Shown here piece after piece: positions 44,748-53,374 of a stretch of DNA of 64,000 bases; the first letter of the stretch is position 1, and the number at the start of each line of letters is the position of its first letter. Source of the DNA: Pseudomonas capeferrum. GTDB lineage: Bacteria > Pseudomonadota > Gammaproteobacteria > Pseudomonadales > Pseudomonadaceae. Below the pieces are notes generated by a model that worked only from the letters and a program-made list of their open reading frames with translations, was not told where the DNA came from and ran no database searches. Both the position numbers and the translations under genes were made by a program. The stretch is taken from positions 62,001-126,000 of the forward strand of contig NZ_JMIT01000004.1 in NCBI RefSeq assembly GCF_000731675.1, given 5' to 3'.

Positions 44748-45290
44748 ATGCGCGAACATTCACCCCACGACCCTTTCGAGCGACGCCCCGGCCGCGGCGA
44801 ACGCGGCCCACGCGTATTCGCCCCCGGCGACCTCAAGCTGCTGATGCTGGCCTTGCTGGCTGAGCAACCTGGCCACGGTTACGACCTGATCCGCCAGATC
44901 GAGAACCAGTTCGACGGCAGCTACAGTCCAAGCCCCGGCGTCATCTACCCGACCCTCAACTTCCTTGAGGAAGCCGAGCTGATCAGCGGCCAGCCCCAGG
45001 GCAGCAAACGCCTCTATGTCATCACCGATGCCGGCCGCAACGCCCTGGCCGAACAAGCTGTGGCCCTTGACGGCGTGCGCATGCGCATCGAAGTCAGCAA
45101 GCGCGCCCTGCGCGGCCACGACCGCCCACCCGAGATCCACGAGGCGGTCGGCAACCTGCGCCATGCCCTGCACATGCACAGCGGGCGCTGGACACCCGAA
45201 GAAATCGAGCGCGTCCGCGACCTGCTCAACACCACTGCCAAGGCCATCGCCTCCGGGCCGGCCAACCCTGTTTCGGAGAACACCCCATGA
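44748..45290 (+). CDS. PadR-family regulator, NfeR (YqjI)-like
   Basis: 180 residues from ATG 44748, nine bases after GGAG; ATG 44742 is only three bases away. The winged helix (APGDLKLLMLALLAEQPGHGYDLIRQIENQ, then SPSPGVIYPTLNFLEEAELI) closely matches E. coli YqjI/NfeR, a metal-responsive repressor of the ferric reductase gene next to it. The E. coli protein has a long His/Cys-rich N-terminus; here only a short REHSPHDPFERRPGRGERG tail exists with two His and no Cys, so any metal sensing must differ. It overlaps the reductase gene by four bases. Confidence 0.88.
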   Translation: MREHSPHDPFERRPGRGERGPRVFAPGDLKLLMLALLAEQPGHGYDLIRQIENQFDGSYSPSPGVIYPTLNFLEEAELISGQPQGSKRLYVITDAGRNALAEQAVALDGVRMRIEVSKRALRGHDRPPEIHEAVGNLRHALHMHSGRWTPEEIERVRDLLNTTAKAIASGPANPVSENTP

Positions 45291-46048
45291 GTGACACCAT
45301 TCACCGCGTCAACCACGAGATACGCCAACGCCGCCTCGAGGTGCTGCGCGTCACCGACCTGACCCCGCGCATGCGCCGTATCACCCTGGGGGGTGCGGAA
45401 CTGGAAGGCTTTACCAGCGTCGGCACTGACGACCATGTGAAGCTGCTGTTTGCCGAAACGCCGGAGCAACAGCAAGCGATCGAAGCGCGCAATCTGGGTC
45501 GTGAAGGTGGCGCACGCCCCACCATGCGTGAATACACCCCACGGCGTATCGACCTGGTCGGCCATGAGCTGGACCTTGACTTCGTTCTGCACGGTGATGG
45601 CCCTGCCTCCACCTGGGCCGCCCAGGCTACACCGGGCCAGTACCTGAACATCGCCGGCCCACGGGCCTCGATGGTGGTACCGGACATCTTCGACAGCTAC
45701 TTGCTGATCGGTGACGAAACCGCGATTCCTGCAATCGGGCGGCGCCTGGAAGAACTGCCTGCGGGCCGCCAGGTGCTGGCGGTGATCCAGATCGAAGACG
45801 AACAGGAGCGCCAGCCGCTGCCGAGCAAGGCACAAGTGGACGTGATCTGGGTACGGCGCCAGGAAGAAGACCTGCTGGCGCTGCTGAAGAACCTGACCTT
45901 GCCGCAAGGCAGGCTGTACGGTTGGGTAGCCCTGGAAAAAGCCCTGACCCGCCAGGCCAAGGCCTTGTTGCTGGAGAAAGGCGTGCAGGAAGATGCGCTG
46001 AAAGCGGCTGCCTACTGGCGCGCCGACGGTACTGCGGACGACGCGTGA
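45287..46048 (+). CDS. Siderophore-interacting ferric reductase, NfeF/ViuB-like
   Basis: Cytoplasmic FAD protein of 253 residues that would reduce iron bound to siderophores using NADPH or NADH. The flavin motif REYTPR is at 81-86, with the pyridine-nucleotide region YLLIGDETAIPAIGRRLEEL and the C-terminal AAYWRADG typical of the SIP family. It is coupled to the PadR gene (ATGA), as expected for a repressor and its target. Confidence 0.9.
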   Translation: MSDTIHRVNHEIRQRRLEVLRVTDLTPRMRRITLGGAELEGFTSVGTDDHVKLLFAETPEQQQAIEARNLGREGGARPTMREYTPRRIDLVGHELDLDFVLHGDGPASTWAAQATPGQYLNIAGPRASMVVPDIFDSYLLIGDETAIPAIGRRLEELPAGRQVLAVIQIEDEQERQPLPSKAQVDVIWVRRQEEDLLALLKNLTLPQGRLYGWVALEKALTRQAKALLLEKGVQEDALKAAAYWRADGTADDA

Positions 46049-46094
46049 TGGGCCCGGGTACAAACAACCTGACAGTCACCAGAACCCCGCTAAA

Positions 46095-46745
46095 TCAATG
46101 ATTTAGCGGTTGTTCCATGACAGAGCGGCCGCGCCACCGGTCCAGGCCAAGCAGCACCAGGCCAATCGCCCAGAACCCCGCCAACACCCCCAGCGCATTG
46201 AGCATCACCCGCCCATACCCGAGGCTCGCCACGTCGATGAACGGGTAGGCATACACGCCAATCTCACTCCCCCGCCACAGTGCATAGGCAAAATACAGCG
46301 CCGGGTACAGCGCCCAGGCCGCCAGGTGCCACAGCCGCAACCTGCCCTTGGGCACGGCAAACCACCAGTACACCACGAACAGCGCGGGCATCACATCGTG
46401 CAGCAACTCGTCCGCCAGCCACTGCCAGCCCTCGGGCTGCCACAGGTGGCGCAACAGCACGCTGTAGGCCAGCGCCACCAGCACGATACTGGCCGCTACA
46501 GCAGAACTCACCGACGGCAGTAGAAAGAAGCGCCTGGCGCGACCCTCCCGGCCGAATGCCGCATAACTCAGCACCGTCGCCACCAGGGTGTTGGTCAACA
46601 CGGTGAAGTAGCCGAACACGTTGACCAGGCCGCCAATCAGGCTGGCCTGCTCCTGCCAGCGCGCCAGCAATACCAGGTAGACCTGCACGGCCAGGCCGAA
46701 CCAGCCGAGCACGGCGGCCAGGCACAGCCACGGGTGGCGCCGCAT
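46095..46745 (-). CDS. Pr6Pr family membrane protein
   Basis: 216-residue inner-membrane protein with six predicted helices. The YFTVLTNTLVA, HDVMPALFVVYWWFAVPKG and YPALYFAYALWRG stretches are characteristic of the Pr6Pr (FAR-17a/AIG1-like) family, whose function is unknown. Its ATG follows the stop of the upstream small gene by one base, so the two are co-translated. Confidence 0.8.
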   Translation of the reverse strand: MRRHPWLCLAAVLGWFGLAVQVYLVLLARWQEQASLIGGLVNVFGYFTVLTNTLVATVLSYAAFGREGRARRFFLLPSVSSAVAASIVLVALAYSVLLRHLWQPEGWQWLADELLHDVMPALFVVYWWFAVPKGRLRLWHLAAWALYPALYFAYALWRGSEIGVYAYPFIDVASLGYGRVMLNALGVLAGFWAIGLVLLGLDRWRGRSVMEQPLNH

Positions 46746-46746
46746 C

Positions 46747-46968
46747 TCAGGCGTTGCGCTGCAGCTTCACGTACAGCTGCTCGACCTTCTCCCGCGCCCA
46801 AGGGGTCTTGCGCAGAAAAGTCAGGCTCGACTTGATGGTCGGGTTGCTCTTGAAGCAGCGCACGTCGACGCGCTCGGCAAGGCCCTGCCATTGGTAGTGA
46901 GCCACCAGCTCGGTGAGGATCTGCTCCAGGGTCTTGCCGTGCAGCGCGTTGTGTTGGGCCATGCTCAT
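46747..46968 (-). CDS. VF530-type small DNA-binding protein
   Basis: 73 residues from ATG 46968, which has GGAG seven bases upstream; the longer open frame to 47061 lacks a ribosome site. The sequence HNALHGKTLEQILTELV and FKSNPTIKSSLTFLRKTPWAR identify the VF530 family, a small helical domain reported to bind DNA. Its role here is not known. It diverges from the zinc receptor gene. Confidence 0.82.
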   Translation of the reverse strand: MSMAQHNALHGKTLEQILTELVAHYQWQGLAERVDVRCFKSNPTIKSSLTFLRKTPWAREKVEQLYVKLQRNA

Positions 46969-47079
46969 GCCAGTGCTCCAGCGTGGGAAAGGTGCGCACC
47001 TTACACGAGTGTAGTGGCCGGGCAACCTCAAGCCGCTTGAAAAACCGCTGGCCAGAGGCAAAACCCTTGTGATGAAATA

Positions 47080-47102
47080 GCAATGTTATACAGTTACATT
47101 AC
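47080..47102 (+). promoter_or_regulatory. Zur box before znuD-like gene
   Basis: GCAATGTTATACAGTTACATTAC matches the Zur consensus GAAATGTTATA-N-TATAACATTTC at 17 of 22 defined positions, 31 bases upstream of the receptor start. Confidence 0.82.
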
Positions 47103-47133
47103 AACCGCCTCTGCCAAGGAACGCCCCATCCCC

Positions 47134-49185
47134 ATGCTGTACATCCCGCTCCGCCTCTCCCCCCTCGCCGTCGCGCTCTGGCTGGCCTCATCCCCCAGCC
47201 AGGCCGTTGAACTCGAACCCCAGGTGATCACCGCCAACCCGTTGGGCAACCGCCAGCTGGCCGCCCCAAGTACAGTGCTCGAAGGCGACGACCTGCTGCT
47301 GCAGCAACAAGGCAGCCTCGGTGAAACCCTGAACAAACAGTCCGGTGTCGCCTCTACCTGGTTCGGTCCAGGCGCCAGCCGCCCGATGATCCGCGGCCTG
47401 GACGGCGACCGCATTCGCATTCTGCGCAACGGCGTCGGCGCCCTGGATGCGTCGTCGCTGTCCTACGACCACGCCGTGCCGCTCGACCCGGTGACCGTGG
47501 AGCGCGTCGAAATCGTCCGCGGCCCCGCCGCCCTGCTGTATGGCGGCAATGCGATCGGCGGGGTGGTCAATACGTTCGACAACCGCATCCCCGATGCCCC
47601 CATCGAAGGCATCCACGGCGCTGGCGAGCTGCGTTATGGCGGTGCCGACACCACCCGCAGCAGCGCCGGCAAACTGGAGGCCGGCAACGGCGCCTTCGCC
47701 CTGCACCTGGACGCCAACAGCCGCCAGTTCAACGACCTGCGCATCCCCGGCTACGCCCGCAGCTCTAAAGTACGGGATGCCGACGAGCCGGGCAGCAAGC
47801 ACCGCCTGCAGAACAGCGACGGGCGCCAGGATGGCGGAGCGATCGGCGGCGCCTACCACTGGGATCACGGTTATGCCGGCTTGTCATACAGCCGCTATGA
47901 CAGCAACTACGGCTCGGTGGCCGAGCCTGGCGTACGCCTGGACATGCAACAGGATCACTACGGGTTCGCCTCCGAACTGCGTGACCTGGACGGCCCGTTC
48001 AGCTCGGTCAAGGTCGATGCCGGTTATACCGACTACGAACACCGCGAGATCGAACAAGGCGAGGTGCACACCACCTTCAAGAACAAGGGTTACGAGGCGC
48101 GCATCGAGGCACGCCATCAGCCGCTCGGGCCCGTTGAAGGGGTGATCGGCGCCCAGGTCAGCCGCAACGAGTTCTCGGCACTCGGCGAGGAGGCTTTTGT
48201 GCCGCAGACCGATACCGACAGCCTGGCGCTGTTCATGCTCGAACAATGGCAGGCCACCGAGCGCCTGAACCTGAGCCTGGGCGCGCGTCTGGAACACACC
48301 CGGGTCGACCCAGATGCCAAGGGCAACGAAACCTTTTCCGCCGCTGACAGCGCCAGCAGTTTCAATGCTTTCAGCCTGTCATCGGGGGCGGTGTATCAAC
48401 TCGACCCCATATGGTCGTTGGCCGCCAACCTGGCCTACACCGAACGCGCCCCCACCTTCTATGAGTTGTATGCCAACGGTGCGCATGTGGCCACGGGGGC
48501 CTTTGAGGTGGGCGATGCCAGCCTGAACAAGGAAAAGGCCATTTCCGCCGACCTGGCCCTGCGCTTCGACAATGGCACCCACAAGGGCAGTGTCGGCGTG
48601 TTCTACAGCCACTTTCGCAATTACATTGGCCTGATCGGCACGGGCAACCTGCGTGAAGGCCATGACCACGACCATGGCGAAGATGACCATGATCACGATC
48701 ATGACCACGACCACGGCGGCTTCCCGGAATACCAGTATCAGGGCGTACGCGCGCGCTTCTATGGCATCGAAGCGCAAGACCGCTGGCAACTGGTGCAGAA
48801 CCGTTACGGCAGCTTCGCGCTGGAACTGTCCGGCGACTACACCCGGGCCAAGAACCTCGACAGTGGCGAGCCACTGCCGCGTATCGCACCGCTGCGGTTG
48901 AACAGCGGGCTGGTCTGGGAGCTGGATCGTTGGCAGGCGCGGGTCGATGTGCAGCACGCCTCGTCGCAACATCGCAAGCCGGGCAATGAGACAAGCACCG
49001 ATGGCTATACCACGCTGGGCGCCAGCGTGGGCTACCGCTTCGACATCGGGCAAAGCCAGTGGTTGGCGTTTGTGCGGGGTGAAAACCTGACAGACCAGAC
49101 GGTACGTTATGCCAGTTCGATTCTACGGGACATCGCGCCAGCGCCTGGGCGCAGTGTGCAAGTCGGGTTGCGTACGTCGTTTTGA
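47134..49185 (+). CDS. znuD: TonB-dependent zinc receptor, ZnuD-like
   Basis: Outer-membrane receptor, 683 residues from ATG 47134 with signal peptide MLYIPLRLSPLAVALWLASSPSQA. The plug (about 25-155) contains RPMIRGLDGDRIRILRNGV and the barrel follows, ending in aromatic Phe (GLRTSF). A loop near residue 510 is very rich in His and Asp (GHDHDHGEDDHDHDHDHDHG), a zinc-capturing feature of neisserial ZnuD. A Zur box precedes it, so it should be made during zinc shortage. No znuABC lies nearby. Confidence 0.9.
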   Translation: MLYIPLRLSPLAVALWLASSPSQAVELEPQVITANPLGNRQLAAPSTVLEGDDLLLQQQGSLGETLNKQSGVASTWFGPGASRPMIRGLDGDRIRILRNGVGALDASSLSYDHAVPLDPVTVERVEIVRGPAALLYGGNAIGGVVNTFDNRIPDAPIEGIHGAGELRYGGADTTRSSAGKLEAGNGAFALHLDANSRQFNDLRIPGYARSSKVRDADEPGSKHRLQNSDGRQDGGAIGGAYHWDHGYAGLSYSRYDSNYGSVAEPGVRLDMQQDHYGFASELRDLDGPFSSVKVDAGYTDYEHREIEQGEVHTTFKNKGYEARIEARHQPLGPVEGVIGAQVSRNEFSALGEEAFVPQTDTDSLALFMLEQWQATERLNLSLGARLEHTRVDPDAKGNETFSAADSASSFNAFSLSSGAVYQLDPIWSLAANLAYTERAPTFYELYANGAHVATGAFEVGDASLNKEKAISADLALRFDNGTHKGSVGVFYSHFRNYIGLIGTGNLREGHDHDHGEDDHDHDHDHDHGGFPEYQYQGVRARFYGIEAQDRWQLVQNRYGSFALELSGDYTRAKNLDSGEPLPRIAPLRLNSGLVWELDRWQARVDVQHASSQHRKPGNETSTDGYTTLGASVGYRFDIGQSQWLAFVRGENLTDQTVRYASSILRDIAPAPGRSVQVGLRTSF

Positions 49186-49195
49186 AGTCCCCGGG

Positions 49196-49238
49196 GGGGC
49201 GCTGTGCGCCCCTTCGCGGGTCAACCGGTCCCACAGGG
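49196..49238. repeat. REP element and hairpin after znuD
   Basis: GGGGCGC-TGT-GCGCCCC (49196-49212) is a strong stem next to the znuD stop. It is directly followed by CTTCGCGGGTCAACCGGTCCCACAGGG-type sequence, which matches the P. putida REP core. It probably serves as the transcript end. Confidence 0.7.
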
Positions 49239-49434
49239 TGGGCAAACGTCAGTACCGCCTGGGACACTGTTACAAGTTCAACAACAATCAACTGCGACAA
49301 TTTGTCTTTTTTTCTTACAACTTCCCCTATATCCTCCCCGCCGCAAGCTGAATCGCTTCATCGAATCCACCTTGTTGCCATTTCCATTGACGGGCTCGCC
49401 CTTCGATGCCCTTGCCGTTTGTTCAATAATCAAA

Positions 49435-49448
49435 AGATAGCGCTATCT
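49435..49448 (+). promoter_or_regulatory. Perfect palindrome over the oprB ribosome site
   Basis: AGATAGCGCTATCT is a 14-bp perfect palindrome ending one base before the oprB ATG, and no ordinary Shine-Dalgarno is visible. It could be an operator or an mRNA hairpin masking the start. Confidence 0.6.
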
Positions 49449-49449
49449 C

Positions 49450-50784
49450 ATGTTTCTGTTGCCCAAAAACTGTTTCATCGGCCTCGCCTTGACCACACTT
49501 GCCGCCCCCACCAGCGCCAGCGAGATGTTCGCCAGCGATTCCCCCTGGATGCTGGGCGACTGGGGCGGTACCCGCAGTGAATTGCAGGCAAAAGGTTACG
49601 ACTTCACCCTCGGCTACACCGGCGAGATGGGCAGCAACCTGCACGGTGGTTACGACCACGATCGCACCGCGCGCTACAGCGACCAGTTCACCTTCGGCAG
49701 CCACCTGGACCTGCAGAAAATTTTCGGCTGGAACGACACCGAGTTCCAACTGACCCTCACCGAGCGCCACGGCGACAACATCAGCAACGACCGTATCAAC
49801 GACCCACGCGTCGGCGGCTTCACTTCCGCCCAGGAAGTCTGGGGCCGTGGTGAAACCTGGCGGCTCACGCAGCTGTGGGTGAAACAGAAGTATTTCGACG
49901 GCGCGCTGGACGTCAAATTCGGCCGCTTCGGTGAAGGTGAAGACTTCAACAGCGTCCCCTGCGACTTCCAGAACCTGGCCTTCTGCGGCTCACAGGTGGG
50001 CAACTGGGTCGGCGGCATCTGGTACAACTGGCCGGTCAGCCAGTGGGCCCTGCGCGTGCGCTACAACCTGGCCGACACCCTGTATGCCCAGGTCGGCGTG
50101 TACGAGCAGAACCCCTCCAACCTGGAATCGGGCAACGGTTTCAAGCTCAGCGGCAGCGGCACCCAGGGCGCGATCATGCCGATCGAACTGGTGTGGAGCC
50201 CACGGGTCAATGGCCTGAAAGGGGAATATCGCGCCGGCTACTACTACAGTAATGCCAAGGCACAGGATGTGCTCGACGACAGCAACGGCCAGCCGGCCGC
50301 CCTCAGTGGCGCCGCCTACCGCAGCCGTTCGAGCAAGCACGGCATGTGGCTCGGCGCCCAGCAGCAGGTCACCTCGCTGGCGTCCGATCAGTCGCGCGGC
50401 CTGAGCCTGTTCGCCAACGCCACTTTGCACGACAAGAAGACCAATGCCATCGACAACTATGTTCAGGCAGGACTGGTATACAAAGGGCCTTTCGATGCCC
50501 GCGCCAAGGACGACATCGGCTTCGCCCTTGCCCGCGTGCACGTCAACCCGGCCTATCGCAAGAACGCCCGCCTGGCCAACCAGGCCGCCGGCCTCGACGA
50601 CTACGACAACCCTGGTTTCCTGCCTGTGCAGGACACCGAGTACAGCGCCGAGCTGTACTACGGCATTCACCTGGCCGACTGGCTCACGGTGCGCCCCAAC
50701 CTGCAGTACATCCGCCATCCGGGCGGGGTGTCGCAGGTGGACGGCGCCCTGATCGGCGGCCTGAAAATCCAGAGCAGTTTCTGA
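49450..50784 (+). CDS. oprB: Carbohydrate-selective porin OprB
   Basis: Outer-membrane sugar porin, 444 residues, with signal peptide MFLLPKNCFIGLALTTLAAPTSAS and the family opening MLGDWGGTRSELQAKGYDF. It ends in Phe (KIQSSF) as beta-barrels do. It lies 31 bases before gcd, so glucose entry to the periplasm and its oxidation there are probably co-expressed. Confidence 0.94.
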   Translation: MFLLPKNCFIGLALTTLAAPTSASEMFASDSPWMLGDWGGTRSELQAKGYDFTLGYTGEMGSNLHGGYDHDRTARYSDQFTFGSHLDLQKIFGWNDTEFQLTLTERHGDNISNDRINDPRVGGFTSAQEVWGRGETWRLTQLWVKQKYFDGALDVKFGRFGEGEDFNSVPCDFQNLAFCGSQVGNWVGGIWYNWPVSQWALRVRYNLADTLYAQVGVYEQNPSNLESGNGFKLSGSGTQGAIMPIELVWSPRVNGLKGEYRAGYYYSNAKAQDVLDDSNGQPAALSGAAYRSRSSKHGMWLGAQQQVTSLASDQSRGLSLFANATLHDKKTNAIDNYVQAGLVYKGPFDARAKDDIGFALARVHVNPAYRKNARLANQAAGLDDYDNPGFLPVQDTEYSAELYYGIHLADWLTVRPNLQYIRHPGGVSQVDGALIGGLKIQSSF

Positions 50785-50815
50785 ACCCACTTTTTGACCT
50801 AACGGAGAACCTACG

Positions 50816-53227
50816 ATGAGCACTGAAGGTGCCAAGAATGGAACCCGCTGGCTACCGCGCCTTCTGGGCGTGCTGCTGCTGCTGATGGGCCTGGCCCTGC
50901 TGGCTGGCGGTATCAAGCTGAGCCAGCTGGGCGGATCGCTGTACTACCTGATCGCAGGCATCGGCTTTGCCTTGTCCGGCATCCTGCTGCTAGCCCAGCG
51001 CCGCATCGCCCTTGGGCTGTATGGCCTGGTGCTGCTCGGCAGCACGGCCTGGGCATTGCTGGAAGTGGGCCTTGACTGGTGGCAATTGGTACCGCGCCTG
51101 GCCATCTGGTTCGCCATCGGCGTGGTTCTGCTGCTGCCATGGGCGCGTCGCCCGCTGATTGGCCCGGCAGCCAAGGCCAACACCGCGCTGCTCGGCGTTG
51201 CAGTGCTGGCCTCTGGCGCCTGTGCCCTGGGTAGCCAGTTCACCCACCCCGGTGAAGTGTTCGGCGAAATCGGCCGCGAGAGCAGCGAGATGGCCAGTGC
51301 CGCGCCCGCCATGCCCGACGGCGAATGGCAGGCCTACGGCCGCACCGAGCATGGCGACCGCTACTCGCCACTGCGCCAGATCACCCCGCAGAACGCCTAC
51401 CGCCTGGAAGAAGCCTGGCGCATCCGTACCGGCGACCTGCCGACCGACAACGACCCGGTGGAGCTGACCAACCAGAACACCCCGTTGAAGGTCAACGGCA
51501 TGCTCTACGCCTGCACCGCGCACAGCAAGCTGCTGGCCCTGGACCCGGACACCGGCGCGGAGATCTGGCGCTACGACCCTCAGGTCAAGAGCCCGGTCGG
51601 CACCTTCAAGGGCTTCGCCCACATGACCTGCCGTGGCGTTTCGTACTATGACGAGAACAACTACGTCAGCCGTGACGGCAGCCCGGCACCGAAAATCACC
51701 GACGCCGGCCAGGCCGTCGCCCAGGCCTGCCCGCGCCGCCTGTACCTGCCCACCGCCGACGCCCGCCTGATCGCCATCAACGCCGACAACGGCAAGGTCT
51801 GCGAAGGCTTCGCCAACCAAGGCGTGATCGACCTGACCACCGGTATCGGCCCGTTCACCGCTGGCGGCTACTACTCCACTTCGCCTGCGGCGATTACTCG
51901 TGATCTGGTGATCATCGGCGGCCATGTTACCGACAACGAGTCGACCAACGAGCCGTCCGGCGTCATCCGCGCCTATGATGTGCACGACGGCCACCTGGTG
52001 TGGAACTGGGACAGCAACAACCCGGACGACACCAAGCCACTGGCACCCGGCAAAACCTACAGCCGCAACTCGGCCAACATGTGGTCGATCGCCAGCGTCG
52101 ATGAAAACCTGGGCATGATCTACCTGCCGCTGGGCAACCAGACCCCAGACCAGTGGGGCGCCGACCGCACCCCGGGCGCCGAAAAGTACAGCGCCGGCGT
52201 GGTCGCCCTCGACCTGGCCACCGGCAAGGCCCGCTGGAACTACCAGTTCACCCACCACGACTTGTGGGACATGGACGTCGGCAGCCAGCCGACCCTGGTC
52301 CACCTCAAGACCGCCGACGGCGTGAAACCGGCGATCATCGTGCCGACCAAACAGGGCAGCCTGTATGTGCTGGACCGCCGCGACGGCACACCGATCGTGC
52401 CGATCCGCGAAATCCCGACGCCACAAGGCGCGGTGAAAGGCGACCACACCTCGCCAACCCAGGCCCGCTCCGACCTCAACCTGCTCGGCCCTGAGCTGAC
52501 CGAACAGGCCATGTGGGGTGCCACGCCGTTCGACCAGATGCTGTGCCGCATCCAGTTCCGCGAACTGCGTTACGAAGGCCAGTACACCCCGCCGTCCGAG
52601 CAGGGGTCGCTGATCTATCCGGGCAACGTCGGCGTGTTCAACTGGGGCAGCGTGTCGGTCGACCCTGTGCGCCAGTTGCTGTTCACCTCGCCCAACTACA
52701 TGGCGTTCGTGTCGAAGATGGTGCCACGCGAGCAAGTGGCCGCCGGCAGCAAGCGCGAGAGCGAAACCAGCGGCGTGCAGCCGAACACCGGCGCACCGTA
52801 TGCCGTGACCATGCACCCCTTCATGTCGCCGCTGGGCGTACCGTGCCAGGCACCGGCCTGGGGCTATGTCGCGGCCATCGACCTGTTCACCAACAAGGTC
52901 GTGTGGAAGCACAAGAACGGCACCACCCGTGACAGCACCCCGGTGCCGATCGGCCTGCCGGTGGGTGTACCGAGCATGGGTGGTTCGATCGTCACCGCTG
53001 GCGGCGTCGGCTTCCTCAGCGGCACCCTGGACCAGTACCTGCGTGCCTACGACACCAACAACGGCAAGGAACTGTGGAAAGCCCGCCTGCCGGCCGGTGG
53101 CCAGGCCACGCCGATGACTTACAGCGGCAAAGACGGCAAGCAGTATGTGCTGGTGACCGCTGGTGGCCACGGCTCGCTGGGCACCAAGATGGGTGATTAC
53201 ATCATCGCTTACAAACTCGCCGACTAA
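50816..53227 (+). CDS. gcd: Membrane-bound PQQ glucose dehydrogenase
   Basis: Oxidises periplasmic glucose to gluconolactone and passes electrons to ubiquinone. It has 803 residues. Five N-terminal transmembrane helices (to about 140) precede the eight-bladed PQQ propeller, with WQAYGRTEHGDRYSPLRQI at its start, LALDPDTGAEIWRYDP, HHDLWDMDVGSQPTL and a final TAGGHGSLGTKMGDYIIAY. GGAG precedes the ATG. Partner of the OprB porin upstream. Confidence 0.96.
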   Translation: MSTEGAKNGTRWLPRLLGVLLLLMGLALLAGGIKLSQLGGSLYYLIAGIGFALSGILLLAQRRIALGLYGLVLLGSTAWALLEVGLDWWQLVPRLAIWFAIGVVLLLPWARRPLIGPAAKANTALLGVAVLASGACALGSQFTHPGEVFGEIGRESSEMASAAPAMPDGEWQAYGRTEHGDRYSPLRQITPQNAYRLEEAWRIRTGDLPTDNDPVELTNQNTPLKVNGMLYACTAHSKLLALDPDTGAEIWRYDPQVKSPVGTFKGFAHMTCRGVSYYDENNYVSRDGSPAPKITDAGQAVAQACPRRLYLPTADARLIAINADNGKVCEGFANQGVIDLTTGIGPFTAGGYYSTSPAAITRDLVIIGGHVTDNESTNEPSGVIRAYDVHDGHLVWNWDSNNPDDTKPLAPGKTYSRNSANMWSIASVDENLGMIYLPLGNQTPDQWGADRTPGAEKYSAGVVALDLATGKARWNYQFTHHDLWDMDVGSQPTLVHLKTADGVKPAIIVPTKQGSLYVLDRRDGTPIVPIREIPTPQGAVKGDHTSPTQARSDLNLLGPELTEQAMWGATPFDQMLCRIQFRELRYEGQYTPPSEQGSLIYPGNVGVFNWGSVSVDPVRQLLFTSPNYMAFVSKMVPREQVAAGSKRESETSGVQPNTGAPYAVTMHPFMSPLGVPCQAPAWGYVAAIDLFTNKVVWKHKNGTTRDSTPVPIGLPVGVPSMGGSIVTAGGVGFLSGTLDQYLRAYDTNNGKELWKARLPAGGQATPMTYSGKDGKQYVLVTAGGHGSLGTKMGDYIIAYKLAD

Positions 53228-53230
53228 GCT

Positions 53231-53322
53231 TCTAGCGGCAAGCTACAAGCCACAAGAGAAAGCGGGGCCTGCATGGCCCCGTTTTTTTTTGGAGCTTGCA
53301 GCTTCTAACGCGAAGCTTGAAA
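53231..53322. repeat. AAGCTTCAAGC / GCTTGCAGCTT intergenic repeat, copy 2
   Basis: Contains GCGGCAAGCTACAAGCCACAAG before and GAGCTTGCAGCTTCTAAC plus GAAGCTTGAAAC after the gcd terminator, the same arrangement as the copy at 4.0 kb. Confidence 0.55.
53263..53290 (+). terminator. Terminator after gcd
   Basis: Stem CGGGGCC (53263-53269), loop TGCAT, stem GGCCCCG (53275-53281), then nine T. Confidence 0.92.
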
Positions 53323-53345
53323 CCCATCCCCCCGCGCCCCATCTA
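53316..53345 (+). promoter_or_regulatory. Heat-shock (sigma-32 type) promoter before lon
   Basis: CTTGAAA (53316-53322), 14 bases, CCCCATCTA (53337-53345) matches the RpoH consensus CTTGAAA-N11-16-CCCCATNT at every defined position. It lies 30 bases before the lon start. Caution: the CTTGAAA part also belongs to the neighbouring repeat. Confidence 0.75.
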
Positions 53346-53374
53346 AGCACCATAGTCATTCACGCAGGTGCACC

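Noticed and set aside
48660..48720. Low-complexity CAT/GAC repeats that look like a tandem repeat
   Set aside because: They encode the His/Asp-rich loop of the zinc receptor in frame; not an independent repeat element.
50990..53170. 726-codon open frame opposite gcd
   Set aside because: Reverse shadow of gcd, which is unambiguous.
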